A stretch of 59,336 nt of DNA, taken from contig NZ_JAINUL010000001.1 of assembly GCF_020639365.1 (NCBI RefSeq), positions 2,926,451-2,985,786 on the forward strand. Direction: 5' to 3'. Position numbers and translations under genes: made by a program. The stretch's first letter is position 1; every line of letters starts with the position of its first letter. Below, piece after piece: positions 24,650 to 33,978 of the stretch. The notes beneath the pieces were generated by a model. The model was given only the letters and a program-made list of their open reading frames with translations, did not search any database and was not told the DNA's origin. The stretch comes from Streptomyces flavotricini. Lineage in GTDB: Bacteria; Actinomycetota; Actinomycetes; Streptomycetales; Streptomycetaceae.

Positions 24650-25543
24650 TCAGGCCTGCTCGGCGTCGGCGGCCGGGGCCTCGACGGCCTCGGTGGCCTC
24701 GGCGGCCGGGGCCTCGACAGCGGGGACCTCGGCCGGGGCGGCCTCGGTGGCGTCGTCGGCCTTCTTCTCGCCCTCGAGCAGGTCGCGCTCCCACTCGGCG
24801 AGCGGCTCGGCGGCGGCCTTCTCGCCCGGCTTCGAGTCACCGGTCGCAGCGCCGGAGCGGGCGATGAGGCCCTCGGCGACGGCGTCGGCGATCACGCGGG
24901 TGAGCAGGGTGACGGAGCGGATCGCGTCGTCGTTGCCCGGGATCTTGTAGTCGACCTCGTCGGGGTCGCAGTTGGTGTCGAGGATCGCGACGACCGGGAT
25001 GTGGAGCTTGCGCGCCTCACCGACGGCGATGTGCTCCTTCTTGGTGTCGACGATCCAGACGGCGCTGGGAACCTTCGACATCTCGCGGATACCACCGAGG
25101 GTCTTCTCCAGCTTGGTCTTCTCGCGGGAGAGGACCAGGAGCTCCTTCTTGGTGAGACCCGAGGCGGCGACGTCCTCGAAGTCGATCGCCTCAAGCTCCT
25201 TCAGACGCTGGAGGCGCTTGTAGACGGTGGAGAAGTTGGTGAGCATGCCACCCAGCCAGCGCTGGTTGACGTACGGCATACCAACGCGCGTCGCCTGCTC
25301 GGCGATGGCCTCCTGGGCCTGCTTCTTGGTACCGACGAACATGATGGAGCCGCCGTGGGCGACGGTCTCCTTGACGAACTCGTAGGCGCGGTCGATGTAC
25401 GACAGCGACTGGAGCAGGTCGATGATGTAGATGCCGTTGCGCTCGGTGAAGATGAAGCGCTTCATCTTCGGGTTCCAGCGACGGGTCTGGTGACCGAAGT
25501 GGACGCCGCTTTCCAGCAGCTCCCGCATCGTTACGACGGCCAT
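24650..25543 (-). CDS. rpsB: 30S ribosomal protein S2
   Basis: A 297-residue protein. The S2 core is unmistakable: [37 protein letters not shown], and [29 protein letters not shown]. After the core (about residue 225) comes a 70-residue tail rich in Glu and Ala, which is longer than in Escherichia coli. The inner ATG 25543 is used because AAGGAG sits 6 bases before it; the outer ATG at 25549 would touch the ribosome site. The 250-base gap to the divergent M23 gene must hold the promoter and leader; I see no clear named leader motif. Confidence 0.97.
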   Translation of the reverse strand: MAVVTMRELLESGVHFGHQTRRWNPKMKRFIFTERNGIYIIDLLQSLSYIDRAYEFVKETVAHGGSIMFVGTKKQAQEAIAEQATRVGMPYVNQRWLGGMLTNFSTVYKRLQRLKELEAIDFEDVAASGLTKKELLVLSREKTKLEKTLGGIREMSKVPSAVWIVDTKKEHIAVGEARKLHIPVVAILDTNCDPDEVDYKIPGNDDAIRSVTLLTRVIADAVAEGLIARSGAATGDSKPGEKAAAEPLAEWERDLLEGEKKADDATEAAPAEVPAVEAPAAEATEAVEAPAADAEQA

Positions 25544-25794
25544 GGCCATCTCCTTGGTTTCTCGGTTTGGTTCCTGACGCCCCACCGCGCCCTGCCCCCG
25601 ACGAAGGGGACCGAGAGACGCTTTCACCGGGCCTGAGCGGCTGGTGCTGGGGCGTGCGAAGTCGACCCGGTGACCCGGATCGCCGTAAGAAGTGTACGGG
25701 ACCGGGCGGTATGCCAGGTGACGCCGTTGTCCACACCCGGCCGGTCGTCCACAGGCCCGCTCACGCAGCGCGACAGGGCGGCAACCTGGACGGC

Positions 25795-26262
25795 ATGACG
25801 ACACTGCTGCTCACGCTGCTCCTGACCCTGGCCCAGGCGCTCTCCCCGGGGGCCCGGCCGCTCCCGCCGCCCCTGGTGGTGGCCCGCTGGTGGGACCCGC
25901 CCCCGACCCCCTACGCGGCGGGACACCGCGGGGTGGACCTGGCAGCCCCGGTGGGCGCGGAGCTCAGGGCGGTGGGCCCGGGACGGGTCCACCACGCGGG
26001 CCCGGTGGCCGGGCGAGGGGTGCTGTCCCTGACCCTCCCGGGCGGCCTGCGCACCACGTACGAGCCGGTCCGGCCGCTGGTCACCGAGGGCGAGGAGGTC
26101 ACGACGGGCCAGGTGGTGGCGGTCCTCACGGAGGGCACGCACTGCGCCGGCCCGTGCCTCCACTGGGGCCTCCTCCGGGGCACGACGTACCTGAACCCCC
26201 TGGCTCTCCTGCCCCGCCCGACCCCCAGACTGCTGCCGGACTCAGCCGCGTACTCCCCGTAG
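25795..26262 (+). CDS. M23 family metallopeptidase
   Basis: A 155-residue secreted protein. A short hydrophobic signal ([16 protein letters not shown]) precedes a LytM/peptidase M23 domain with the zinc-ligand motif [11 protein letters not shown] and the far motif [13 protein letters not shown], where the usual HxH reads L-H-W after an upstream His. The first ligand pair looks intact. The last His pattern is altered, so activity cannot be taken for granted. The fold usually cuts peptidoglycan cross-bridges or acts as an amidase activator. It is divergent from rpsB, and its end overlaps the TetR gene by 21 bases. Confidence 0.85.
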   Translation: MTTLLLTLLLTLAQALSPGARPLPPPLVVARWWDPPPTPYAAGHRGVDLAAPVGAELRAVGPGRVHHAGPVAGRGVLSLTLPGGLRTTYEPVRPLVTEGEEVTTGQVVAVLTEGTHCAGPCLHWGLLRGTTYLNPLALLPRPTPRLLPDSAAYSP

Positions 26263-26823
26263 GGCCATGGCCACGGCGGCTTCGGTGACCACACCGGGAT
26301 CCTCGGCGGCGCCCAGCTCGATGCGCCGCACGGCCGCGTCGACGACCCCCTGCAGCAGCATCGCCGCGAGCCGGGGCTGCTCGTGCCCGAGGGCACCCAG
26401 CGCCTCCACGATCATCGCCACGAGTCCCCCGTGTGCGGCACGGATCTTCTCCCGCGCCCCCGCGTCCAGCTCACTGGCCGAGATCGCGACCACCGCGCGG
26501 TGGCGCTGGTCCCCGACCAGCCCCAGCTGGCTCCGCACGTAGGCCTCGACCTTGGCCTCCGGCACATCGGCCTGCTCCATCGCCGCCTCGATCTCGGCGG
26601 CCCACACGGGGAAGTCCACCGCGCACAGCTCTTCGACCACGGCCGCGCGGGAGCGGAAGTACTCGTACACGGAGGACCGGGCGAGGCCGGTGCGCTCCGC
26701 GAGGGCGGGGAAGGTCAGCGCTTCCGTCCCGCCTTCGGACAGCAGGGAACGCGCGGCGTCCAGCAGGGCGCCGCGTTGCATCGACCGGTGCTCGGCCACG
26801 GAGGCCGCTCGAATCCTGGGCAC
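26242..26823 (-). CDS. TetR/AcrR-family transcriptional regulator
   Basis: A 193-residue protein. The N-terminal helix-turn-helix is typical: ALLDAARSLLSEGGTEALTFPALAERTGLARSSVYEYFRSRAAVV. The C-terminal helical ligand domain is unlike any named subfamily that I can place. The GTG at 26823 has GGAGG almost touching it, so the true start may be the GTG eight codons further in. It sits between the M23 gene and whiG, both of which are possible targets, and is 28 bases past the whiG stop. Confidence 0.88.
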   Translation of the reverse strand: MPRIRAASVAEHRSMQRGALLDAARSLLSEGGTEALTFPALAERTGLARSSVYEYFRSRAAVVEELCAVDFPVWAAEIEAAMEQADVPEAKVEAYVRSQLGLVGDQRHRAVVAISASELDAGAREKIRAAHGGLVAMIVEALGALGHEQPRLAAMLLQGVVDAAVRRIELGAAEDPGVVTEAAVAMALRGVRG

Positions 26824-26851
26824 ACCTCCACTCTACGGAGGTGCCGCAAGC

Positions 26852-27688
26852 TCATCGCCCGACATCCGCCAGCTTGGCCCGCAGTTGGAGCACCGACTTG
26901 GTGTGGATCTGGCTCACCCGGCTCTCGGTGACGCCCAGTACGTTGCCGATCTCGGCCAGCGTGAGGCCCTCGTAGTAGTACAGCGTGACGACGGTCTTCT
27001 CGCGTTCCGGCAGGGTGTTGATCGCCCTGGCAAGGAGCCTGCGCAGCTCGCGGTCCTCGGCCACCTCGACCGGGTTGTCGGCGGCGGTGTCCTCCAGGGT
27101 GTCCATCAGCGAGAGGCGGTCTCCGCCCTCGCCGCCCGCGTGCAGCAACTCCTCCAGCGCGACCACGTTGGCCAGCGACAACTGGCTGAACACGGCGTGG
27201 AGTTCCTCCACGGCGATGCCCATCTCACCGGCCACCTCGTGCTCGGTGGGGGTACGGCGCAGCTGGGCCTCCAGGACGGCGTAGGCCCGCTCCACGGACT
27301 TCGCCTTCTGCCGGACCGAGCGCGGGATCCAGTCCAGGGCGCGCAGCTCGTCGATCATCGCGCCCCGGATGCGGGTGATCGCGTACGTCTCGAACTTGAT
27401 GGACCGGTCGATGTCGAACTTCTCGATGGCGTCGATCAGCCCGAAGACCCCGGAGGAGACGAAGTCGGCCTGTTCCACGTTGGGCGGCAGGCCCACGCTG
27501 ACGCGGCCGGCCACGTACTTCACCAGGGGGGAGTAGTGCAGGATCAGCTGCTCCCGCAGCCGCTCGTCCCCGCTCTCCTTGTACGAGCGCCACAGCACCT
27601 CGAGGGACGAGGGCGCGGTGGTCCGCACGCTGCCGCGGGCAGCGGGGGGCACCGCAGCGCGGTCAGACCCTGAGGTGTGCTGGGGCAT
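26852..27688 (-). CDS. whiG: RNA polymerase sigma factor WhiG (FliA-type)
   Basis: A 278-residue sigma factor of the sigma-28/FliA class. Region 2 ([44 protein letters not shown]), region 3 and region 4 ([41 protein letters not shown]) are complete. In Streptomyces, WhiG commits aerial hyphae to sporulation and is held by the anti-sigma factor RsiG with c-di-GMP. The ATG 27688 start ([15 protein letters not shown]) matches the known WhiG length better than the 30-residue-longer frame. It follows dprA, after a hairpin. Confidence 0.96.
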   Translation of the reverse strand: MPQHTSGSDRAAVPPAARGSVRTTAPSSLEVLWRSYKESGDERLREQLILHYSPLVKYVAGRVSVGLPPNVEQADFVSSGVFGLIDAIEKFDIDRSIKFETYAITRIRGAMIDELRALDWIPRSVRQKAKSVERAYAVLEAQLRRTPTEHEVAGEMGIAVEELHAVFSQLSLANVVALEELLHAGGEGGDRLSLMDTLEDTAADNPVEVAEDRELRRLLARAINTLPEREKTVVTLYYYEGLTLAEIGNVLGVTESRVSQIHTKSVLQLRAKLADVGR

Positions 27689-27805
27689 GCTTCGCCTTTG
27701 CCGGAGCCGGATTCCTTGGGAGCGTAGCGTGACGGAAGTGTCGCGGTGCGCGAAGAGTACGGGATCGCGCATGGGCACCGGGGCGTCCGGACTCGCGCGG
27801 GCGAC

Positions 27806-27835
27806 CCGGGACCGGCGCCTGGCGCTCGGTCCCGG
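27806..27835 (-). terminator. Hairpin after dprA, before whiG
   Basis: CCGGGACCG (27806-27814) pairs with CGGTCCCGG (27827-27835), and the inner GCGCC/GGCGC can extend the stem. It lies in the 209-base gap between the dprA stop and the whiG start, so it probably isolates whiG from the competence genes. The rest of the gap must hold the whiG promoter. Confidence 0.65.
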
Positions 27836-27897
27836 CGGCTGCCACCGGGAAGACCGCGTCTCTCATCGGCTTCACTCTTTCACCGGAACACCCCAGG

Positions 27898-29073
27898 TCA
27901 ACCACCGCCTCGCCGGGTACCCCCGGTTTGTGTGCCTCCCTCACGGGATGGCGTGGTCAACTGCCAGCCCTCGCCCTGCCGTTCGACGAACCCCAGAGAG
28001 TGAAGTTCGTACAGTCTGCCGATGACTTCATCAGTGCCGGTGCCCGCGGCGAGGGCCACTTCCTCCGGGTGCGCGGGGCGGCCCGCCGGGAGGGCTTCGA
28101 GCACGCGGGCGGTGTCCCGGTGCAGCAGATCCCGGGCGAGGACCGGGCCGCGCCGCTCGGGAGCCAGCTCGCCCATGCCGCCGACGAGCTCGACCACTTC
28201 CGCGGCGTCCGTGACGAGCACGGCCTCGCCGCGCAGCAGTTCGTGCACCCCGCCCGAGAGTCCGCTGGTCGCCGGGCCGGGGACGCCCATGGTGTACCGG
28301 CCGAGCCGCTGGGCCCGCCGGGCCGTGACCAGGGAGCCGCTGCGGTGGGCCGCCTCGACCACCACGGTGGCGCGGGTCAACGCGGCGATGACCCGGTTGC
28401 GCTGCACGAACCGGCTCGGGGTCGGGTGGCTGCCGGGCGGCAGCTCCCCCAGGACGAGACCCTGGGCGGCGATCCGGCCGAGCAACTCGGCGTGCCCGCG
28501 CGGGTAGGCGACGTCCACCCCGCAGGCGAGCACCGCGGCGGTGGCCCCGCCCGAGGCGAGGGCCCCGCGATGGGCCGCGCCGTCGATCCCGTACGCCGCC
28601 CCGGAGACCACCACCCAGCCCCGCTCGGCGAGCCCGGCGGCCAGGGTCTGGGCCATGTGCGCGCCGTACGGGGTGCAGGCCCGGGCCCCGACCAGGGCGA
28701 CGGAGCGCAGCGCCCATGTCCGCAGGTCCGGTCCGCCCCGCAGCCAGAGCCCGATGGGCCGGGCGTCGCCGAGGTCGTCGAGCTGGGTCGGCCACTGCGG
28801 CATGCCGGGGCAGATGAACCGGACGCCACCGCGGGCGGCGGCCGCCAGGTCCCGCCGGGGGTCGGCGAGCGCGGCCCGTCTGCGGTAGCCCGCGATCCGC
28901 TGCTCCCCCACCCCGGTCAGGCCCGCCGCCGCGCCCGGCGGCCCGGTCAGCAGCCGTATCAGCCCGGGGGCGCCGTGCTCGCGCAACCACCGCCCGCCGA
29001 TCTCGTCGCCGGGCTCCAGCACCCGGGTCAGGGCGGCCCGCGCCCACCACTCCGGATCGGGTTCGGCGGTCAC
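27898..29073 (-). CDS. dprA: DNA-processing protein DprA/Smf
   Basis: A 391-residue protein that loads RecA on single-stranded DNA in transformation and repair. The Rossmann domain shows VALVGARACTPYG, VVSGAAYGIDGAAHRGAL, ACGVDVAYP, PSRFVQRNRVIAALTRATVVVEA and GSLVTARRAQRLGR. A winged-helix C-terminal domain (HPEEVALAAGTGTDEVIGRLYELHSLGFVERQG) follows. GTG 29073 overlaps the comM stop (GTGA). Streptomyces is not known to be naturally competent, so the role may be in conjugation or repair. Confidence 0.95.
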   Translation of the reverse strand: MTAEPDPEWWARAALTRVLEPGDEIGGRWLREHGAPGLIRLLTGPPGAAAGLTGVGEQRIAGYRRRAALADPRRDLAAAARGGVRFICPGMPQWPTQLDDLGDARPIGLWLRGGPDLRTWALRSVALVGARACTPYGAHMAQTLAAGLAERGWVVVSGAAYGIDGAAHRGALASGGATAAVLACGVDVAYPRGHAELLGRIAAQGLVLGELPPGSHPTPSRFVQRNRVIAALTRATVVVEAAHRSGSLVTARRAQRLGRYTMGVPGPATSGLSGGVHELLRGEAVLVTDAAEVVELVGGMGELAPERRGPVLARDLLHRDTARVLEALPAGRPAHPEEVALAAGTGTDEVIGRLYELHSLGFVERQGEGWQLTTPSREGGTQTGGTRRGGG

Positions 29074-30710
29074 GGCCCGGCCTCCATCGCCAGGGCGGCG
29101 CCGCGGGCGATGCCGGTGCGCAGTTCCAGGGCCACGGCCACGTCCAGGGGCTCGGGGCGGTCCCGGCCGCGCAGGTCGGCCACGGTCCAGGCGACCCGCA
29201 GCACCCGGTCCAGCCCGCGTGCGGTGAGCAGACCCCGCTCCAGGTCGCGCTCGGCCTGGGCCAGCGCTCCGGGAGCCGCCTGCCAGCGGGTGCGCAGCTC
29301 GCGCCCCGGGACCTCGGCGTTGAGCCGCCACGGCGTGTCGGCGAGCCGGGCCGCGGCGCGGTCCCTGGCCTCCCGCACCCGGTCGGCGACGACGGCCGTG
29401 GACTCCCCGCGGCCGCCGCGCCCCAGCAGGTCGGAGCGGGTGACCGGCTCGACCTCCACCCGCAGGTCCACCCGGTCCAGGAGCGGCCCGGACAGCCTGG
29501 CCTGGTAGCGGCGGATCACCGAGGCCGGGCATTCGCAGCCGGCCCCGAGGAGGGTGTGCCGCCCGCACGGGCAGGGGTTCGCCGCGAGCACCATCAGGAA
29601 CCTGGCCGGCAGCCGCACCACCCCGGCGGCCCGGGCGATGACCACGTGCCCCGATTCCAGGGGCTGGCGCAGCGCGTCCAGCGCCTTCGTGCCGAACTCG
29701 GCGGCCTCGTCCAGGAACAGCACCCCCCGGTGCGCCAGGGAGACGGCCCCGGGCCGCGGCACCCCGGCGCCGCCCCCGACCAGGGACTGCATCGTCGCCG
29801 AATGGTGGGGCGCGCAGTACGGGGGCCGGGTGACCAGCGGTTCCCCGGGCGGCAGCACCCCCGCGACCGAGTGCACCGCCGTGACCTCCAGGGAGTCCTG
29901 CCGGCACAGCGGCGGCAGGATCCAGGGGATCCGCTCGGCCAGCATCGTCTTGCCCGCTCCCGGGGGTCCGCTGAGGAACAAGTGGTGCCCCCCGGAGGCC
30001 GCCACCTCCAGGGCCCGCCGGGCACCGTACTGCCCGGCGACGTCGGAGAGGTCGGGGAAGTCCGGGGTCTCGCCCTCCCCGGCCCCGCCCCCGCCGCGGG
30101 AGATCCCGGTGCCGATCCCCGCGCCCGGGACCACCAGCCCGGCCAGCATCGGATCGGGCCGCCCCGGCGGATCCGGTGGTTCCTCCTCGGGAGCCTCCCC
30201 GTCGGTGAGGACCGCGATCAGCCGGCGCAGACTGCGCACGCCGAGCACGCTGACATCGGGGACCAGCATGGCCTCGGCGGCGCACTGCTGGGGCACGACC
30301 ACGTTCCGGTACCCGGCGTCGGCCGCCGCCAGCACCGCCGGCAGGATGCCCCGCACGGGCCGCACGCGGCCGTCCAGCCCCAGCTCCCCGATCAGCACCA
30401 GATCGGCGATGACCTCGGGGTCGACCAGCTCGGCGGCGCCCAGCACCGCCGCGGCGACGGCCAAGTCGAACCCCGCGCCCGATTTGGGTACGGAGGCCGG
30501 GCTGAGCCCGACCGTGAGCTTCTTCTGCGGCCAAGCGGCGCCCGAGTTCACGACGGCGGCCCGCACCCGGTCCCGGCTCTCGGTCAGGGTCTTGTCGGGC
30601 AGCCCCACCAGGGTGAAGGCGGCGAGCCCGGGCTCCAGGTCGGCCTGGACCTCCACCACCACGCCGTCGACGCCCACCAGGGCCACCGAGCAGGCCCGTG
30701 CGAACCCCAT
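29070..30710 (-). CDS. YifB/ComM family Mg-chelatase-like AAA+ ATPase
   Basis: A 546-residue protein. The N-terminal Lon-protease-like domain (LTVGLSPASVPKSGAGFDLAVAAA and IGELGLDGRVRPVRG) is followed by the AAA+ domain with Walker A SGPPGAGKTMLA, Walker B GVLFLDEAAEF and the zinc-like Cys cluster AANPCPCGRH-GAGCEC. It ends with the C-terminal Mg-chelatase region. ComM helicases move branches during DNA uptake and recombination in other bacteria. ATG 30710 overlaps the YraN stop (ATGA), and the gene overlaps dprA at its end, so the three form a coupled operon. Confidence 0.95.
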   Translation of the reverse strand: MGFARACSVALVGVDGVVVEVQADLEPGLAAFTLVGLPDKTLTESRDRVRAAVVNSGAAWPQKKLTVGLSPASVPKSGAGFDLAVAAAVLGAAELVDPEVIADLVLIGELGLDGRVRPVRGILPAVLAAADAGYRNVVVPQQCAAEAMLVPDVSVLGVRSLRRLIAVLTDGEAPEEEPPDPPGRPDPMLAGLVVPGAGIGTGISRGGGGAGEGETPDFPDLSDVAGQYGARRALEVAASGGHHLFLSGPPGAGKTMLAERIPWILPPLCRQDSLEVTAVHSVAGVLPPGEPLVTRPPYCAPHHSATMQSLVGGGAGVPRPGAVSLAHRGVLFLDEAAEFGTKALDALRQPLESGHVVIARAAGVVRLPARFLMVLAANPCPCGRHTLLGAGCECPASVIRRYQARLSGPLLDRVDLRVEVEPVTRSDLLGRGGRGESTAVVADRVREARDRAAARLADTPWRLNAEVPGRELRTRWQAAPGALAQAERDLERGLLTARGLDRVLRVAWTVADLRGRDRPEPLDVAVALELRTGIARGAALAMEAGP

Positions 30711-31081
30711 CACGCCACCCCCCGGACGTGCTCCACCAGCGGCGCGCCGCGCCGCGGCAGCAGGACTCCCACCAGGTCGATGCGCACCCCGCCCGCGGGC
30801 GGTCCTCCGTGGTCGGCGAGCCAGCGCCCGGCGAGCCGCCGCAACCGCTCGGCCTTGCCTGGGCGGACGGCGGCCATGGGGTGTTCGAACTCCCCCGCCC
30901 GGCGTGTCTTGACCTCGCACACGACGAGGGCGTCCCCGTCCCGCGCGACGATGTCGATCTCCCCGCTGCGGCACCGCCAGTTGCGGGCGATCACCGTCAT
31001 CCCGGCCTCGGTCAGCCGCCGCGCCGCGAGCTCCTCGCCGTACCGCCCCAATGCCTGCCGTGCCACGCCGTTCGCGTTCAT
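30710..31081 (-). CDS. YraN family protein (UPF0102), putative endonuclease
   Basis: A 123-residue protein. It has the UPF0102 nuclease-like pattern: [49 protein letters not shown], where the Glu, Asp, and Glu-x-Lys form the restriction-enzyme-like core. The role is unproved; it neighbours comM and dprA in many bacteria, suggesting DNA processing. It is the first gene of the three-gene overlapping set; the upstream 160-base gap holds a small TCACCCT/AGGGTGA hairpin near 31169-31184. Confidence 0.9.
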   Translation of the reverse strand: MNANGVARQALGRYGEELAARRLTEAGMTVIARNWRCRSGEIDIVARDGDALVVCEVKTRRAGEFEHPMAAVRPGKAERLRRLAGRWLADHGGPPAGGVRIDLVGVLLPRRGAPLVEHVRGVA

Positions 31082-31244
31082 CGGGCACCACCTCCGCCCC
31101 CGACGATCCCGCGGTCCCGCCCACCTTGTGGATCTTGGTGGACAGCGAGGGCATTGTGGACAACCCCCTCACCCTTGAGGGTGAATACGGGGAGGCCGGG
31201 GGCGGTGGGCGCGCGAGCGCGCGCAGGTGGTGAAGGGCCGGACG

Positions 31245-31553
31245 TCAGCTGCCCGGCAGCTCGAGATCGCTCTTGTTGAGCTCCTCGATGTTCACGTCCT
31301 TGAAGGTCAGGACCCGCACCTGCTTCACGAAGCGGGCCGGCCGGTACATGTCCCACACCCAGGCGTCGGCCATCGTGACCTCGAAGAACACCTCCCCCTG
31401 GACCGAGTGCACCTGCATCTCGTAGTCGTTCGTGAGGTAGAAACGACGTTCGGTCTCGATCACGTACTTGAACAGCCCGACGACGTCGCGGTACTCGCGA
31501 TAGAGCTTCAGCTCCATCTCGGTCTCGTACTTCTCGAGGTCCTCGGCGCTCAT
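31245..31553 (-). CDS. DUF2469 family protein
   Basis: A 102-residue acidic protein found almost only in actinobacteria. It is recognised by MSAEDLEKYETEMELKLYREYRDVVGLFKYVIETERRFYLTN and the Trp-rich VTMADAWVWDMYRP. The function is unknown. ATG 31553 has AAGGGGA about 8 bases upstream. It sits between the Nudix gene and yraN, in the same direction. Confidence 0.93.
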   Translation of the reverse strand: MSAEDLEKYETEMELKLYREYRDVVGLFKYVIETERRFYLTNDYEMQVHSVQGEVFFEVTMADAWVWDMYRPARFVKQVRVLTFKDVNIEELNKSDLELPGS

Positions 31554-31608
31554 GGCATGTTCCCCTTCAGCCGTGCGTCCCCCTATTGTGCGCCAGGCCC
31601 CTGCGCCC

Positions 31609-32115
31609 CTAGACGATTTCCGGGGCCAGGACCACCGGCGTGCCCGGGGGACCGTCGTCGAGCAGCGTACGGAGCAGCTCGGCGAGTCTGGTCGGGTACA
31701 CCGTCTCATGGGCCGAGAGAAGTTCCTCGGAGGTCCACCACCTGGCACCGCTGACGCTGCGTCGCTCCAGCTCGGTGAGCCCGCCCGGCTCGGTCCGCGT
31801 CCGCTCGGTCCGGGCCAGGTAGTACCACTCGTCCTGCTCCCAGCGCCGCCCGTCGAACGGGAACGAGCAGTACCGGTGCCACAGCACCGGCCCGAGATCC
31901 ACCTCTGTGATCCCCGTCTCCTCGGCGAGCTCCCGCAGCGCGGCCTGCTCCCGGGTCTCGTCGCCCTCGAGTCCGCCGCCCGGGGTGAACCACCAGTGGT
32001 CCGCGGGATTGTCCGGTTCGAAACCGTGGAGCAGCAGGATCCGGTCGGCGGGGTCCAGCAGGATCACCCGGGACACCTTGCGCGGGCCGTCCGCGGCGGC
32101 CCCGTCAGCGGGCAC
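31609..32115 (-). CDS. Nudix hydrolase
   Basis: A 168-residue protein with a complete Nudix box: GGLEGDETREQAALRELAEETGI (the catalytic Glu residues in REL-EE). It hydrolyses a nucleoside diphosphate linked to another moiety; the substrate is unknown and the call MutT would be too specific. GTG 32115 overlaps the end of the signal peptidase gene at 32105, so it is translated together with it. It follows the same position as a mutT-like gene next to sipZ in Streptomyces lividans, as I recall. Confidence 0.92.
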   Translation of the reverse strand: MPADGAAADGPRKVSRVILLDPADRILLLHGFEPDNPADHWWFTPGGGLEGDETREQAALRELAEETGITEVDLGPVLWHRYCSFPFDGRRWEQDEWYYLARTERTRTEPGGLTELERRSVSGARWWTSEELLSAHETVYPTRLAELLRTLLDDGPPGTPVVLAPEIV

Positions 32116-32926
32116 CGGCCGGCTCCCGCCGCCGTCCGCGCCGCAGGATCCGTACGAGGGGCCCGTAGGCGGCCCCCAGCAGCACCAGGGCGGCTCCGGC
32201 GACGACCGCGGCCACCTGGAGGCGCAGCGGCCCCGGCCGCGAGATCCCCCCGGGCAGGGAGGCGTACGTGGCGGGCCGCTCCAGCATCTTCACCGTGGGC
32301 CAGGCGAGGGCGTCGACCCGGGCCTGGACCGCGGACCGCGGCACGGTGCCCTGGCCGGCCTCCTGGAGGTGGGACCGGGAGTCGAGCGAGGCGGCGCGCT
32401 GGTCGCCCAGCAGGAAGAGGTTGCCCTCGGGCACGGTGACCTCGAAGGGAGTGTCGGAGGCCGGCACGGCGGCGCTGTTCGCGGGCGCCCCCTCGGGCAG
32501 GGCGTGCTCGAGGTACGGCTCGTCGAGCTCCTTGCCGTTGACGGTGAGACGGCCGCCCGCCCCGCAGCACTTCACCGTGTCGCCGCCGACGGCGACGACG
32601 CGCTTGACCATGGGCGAGTCGCTCCACGCGTGGTCGGTGAACACGACCACGTCGCCGCGCCGCACCTGACCGCCGTCGATGCGCTGGGCGATCACGCGGT
32701 CGCCCGGGTTCACCGTCGGCATCATCGAGTCGGTCGGCACCGTGTACGGCCGGTAGGTGAAGGCCCCCCAGGCGAAGGCGCCCAGGAAGAGGACGAAGCC
32801 GACGGCAACGGCGACTCCCGACAGCACGTTGCCGAGACCGCCGCGGCCGTCCTTGCCGCCGCGCGTGGCTCCGGTACCGCGTATGCCCTCGGTACCGCTT
32901 GTCTGCGTTTTCAGCGTTTCGCCCAT
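32105..32926 (-). CDS. sipZ: Type I signal peptidase (fourth of four, sipZ position)
   Basis: A 273-residue membrane protease with two anchors: one at about residues 36-56 (VLSGVAVAVGFVLFLGAFAWG) and one near the C-terminus (LQVAAVVAGAALVLLGAAYG). The catalytic Ser is in VPTDSMMPT and the Lys in MVKRVVAVGGDTV; the box D motif LLGDQRAASLDSR is present. It cuts signal peptides from exported proteins. The symbol follows the S. lividans sipW-X-Y-Z order from memory. It is 44 bases after sipY and overlaps the Nudix gene. Confidence 0.93.
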   Translation of the reverse strand: MGETLKTQTSGTEGIRGTGATRGGKDGRGGLGNVLSGVAVAVGFVLFLGAFAWGAFTYRPYTVPTDSMMPTVNPGDRVIAQRIDGGQVRRGDVVVFTDHAWSDSPMVKRVVAVGGDTVKCCGAGGRLTVNGKELDEPYLEHALPEGAPANSAAVPASDTPFEVTVPEGNLFLLGDQRAASLDSRSHLQEAGQGTVPRSAVQARVDALAWPTVKMLERPATYASLPGGISRPGPLRLQVAAVVAGAALVLLGAAYGPLVRILRRGRRREPAGAR

Positions 32927-32970
32927 TGCAGCGCCCCCACACTTCCGGGATCGACGACCTGGGCGGCACC

Positions 32971-33873
32971 CTACCTGCCGGTAGTCCCGCTGGTCAGCCC
33001 CCGTCGGCGCCACATGACGACCGGAACGGCTCCGGCGAGACCCAGCGCGGCCGGACCGAGCCCGACGGGCGCCAGCCCGGCGGCCCCGAGGCCCATCGCG
33101 GTCGCCTTGGTCTGGTTCCCGATGCCCGGCTGGTCGAAGGTGTCCGGGATGGGCAGGGTCGCCCAGCGGGTGATCGGCCAGGCCACGACAACGGCCCGCC
33201 CGACGACCTTGTCGACCGGCACGAAGCCCTGGGTGGAGTCCTGCATGTGGTAACGGGAGTCCTGCGAGTTCTGCCGGTGGTCGCCCATCACCCAGATCTT
33301 GCCCTTGGGCACCGTGATCGGACCGAACGGGGCGTCGTCGCACGGGGTGTTGCCCGGGTAGATGTACGGCTCGTCGAGCTCCTTGCCGTTGACGACGACC
33401 GGTCCGCCCTTCTTGCACTCGACCGTGTCACCGCCGATGGCGATGGTCCGCTTGATCAGGTCCTTCTCGTCCGCGGAGGGCATCAGGCCGATCTTGCTGA
33501 GGATCGTCTGCGCGAAGTTGGGCTCCGGGGTGGGCTCCCCCGCCAGCCAGCTCGCCGGGTCGTGGAAGACCACGACCTCGCCGCGCTCGGGCTCCGAGCC
33601 GAACCACGGGGTCAGCTTGTCCACGAGGACCCGGTCGCCGCGCTGCAGGGTGTTCTGCATCGAGTCGGACGGGATCGAGAACGCCTGTACCAGGAAGGTC
33701 TTGATCAGCAGGGCGAGCAGCAGGGCGATGCCGATGAGGAGCGGGAGCTCCTTCCAGAACGAGCGGTGCGGGCGCGCCTCGGCACCACCGTCCTCGGCCT
33801 CGCGCTCGGCATCGTCCGGCCGCTCCTCGCCTTCATCGCGTCCGGATCGCGCGCCTACCGCCACATCCCCCAC
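32971..33873 (-). CDS. sipY: Type I signal peptidase (third of four, sipY position)
   Basis: About 300 residues. An acidic, Glu/Asp-rich cytosolic start (GRDEGEERPDDAEREAEDGG) leads to the anchor LPLLIGIALLLALLIKTFLV. The catalytic Ser lies in IPSDSMQNT, the Lys in LIKRTIAIGGD, and box D in WVMGDHRQNSQDSR. A hydrophobic C-terminal segment (ATAMGLGAAGLAPVGLGPAALGLAGAVPVVM) is a likely second anchor. GTG 33873 has GAGGA 6 bases upstream; GTG 33879 touches it. The 105-base gap to sipX has a small CTCCC/GGGAG hairpin near 33930-33948. Confidence 0.93.
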   Translation of the reverse strand: MGDVAVGARSGRDEGEERPDDAEREAEDGGAEARPHRSFWKELPLLIGIALLLALLIKTFLVQAFSIPSDSMQNTLQRGDRVLVDKLTPWFGSEPERGEVVVFHDPASWLAGEPTPEPNFAQTILSKIGLMPSADEKDLIKRTIAIGGDTVECKKGGPVVVNGKELDEPYIYPGNTPCDDAPFGPITVPKGKIWVMGDHRQNSQDSRYHMQDSTQGFVPVDKVVGRAVVVAWPITRWATLPIPDTFDQPGIGNQTKATAMGLGAAGLAPVGLGPAALGLAGAVPVVMWRRRGLTSGTTGR

Positions 33874-33978
33874 ATCCACTCCTCACTCGCAGATCGCCGC
33901 CCGCGCCGAATTCGGGCACGGGCCCTCCCCTCCCTTAACGAGCGGGAGTTCCCTAAGGCGCGGGAGACCGAGGACACA

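Noticed and set aside
25544..25794. Additional small gene or named ribosomal leader in the rpsB upstream gap
   Set aside because: No start with a ribosome site and coding bias was seen, and no motif of a known leader could be matched by eye.
27898..31081. Evidence for natural competence
   Set aside because: dprA, comM and yraN are present in most bacteria, competent or not; no comEA/comEC gene is in the window.
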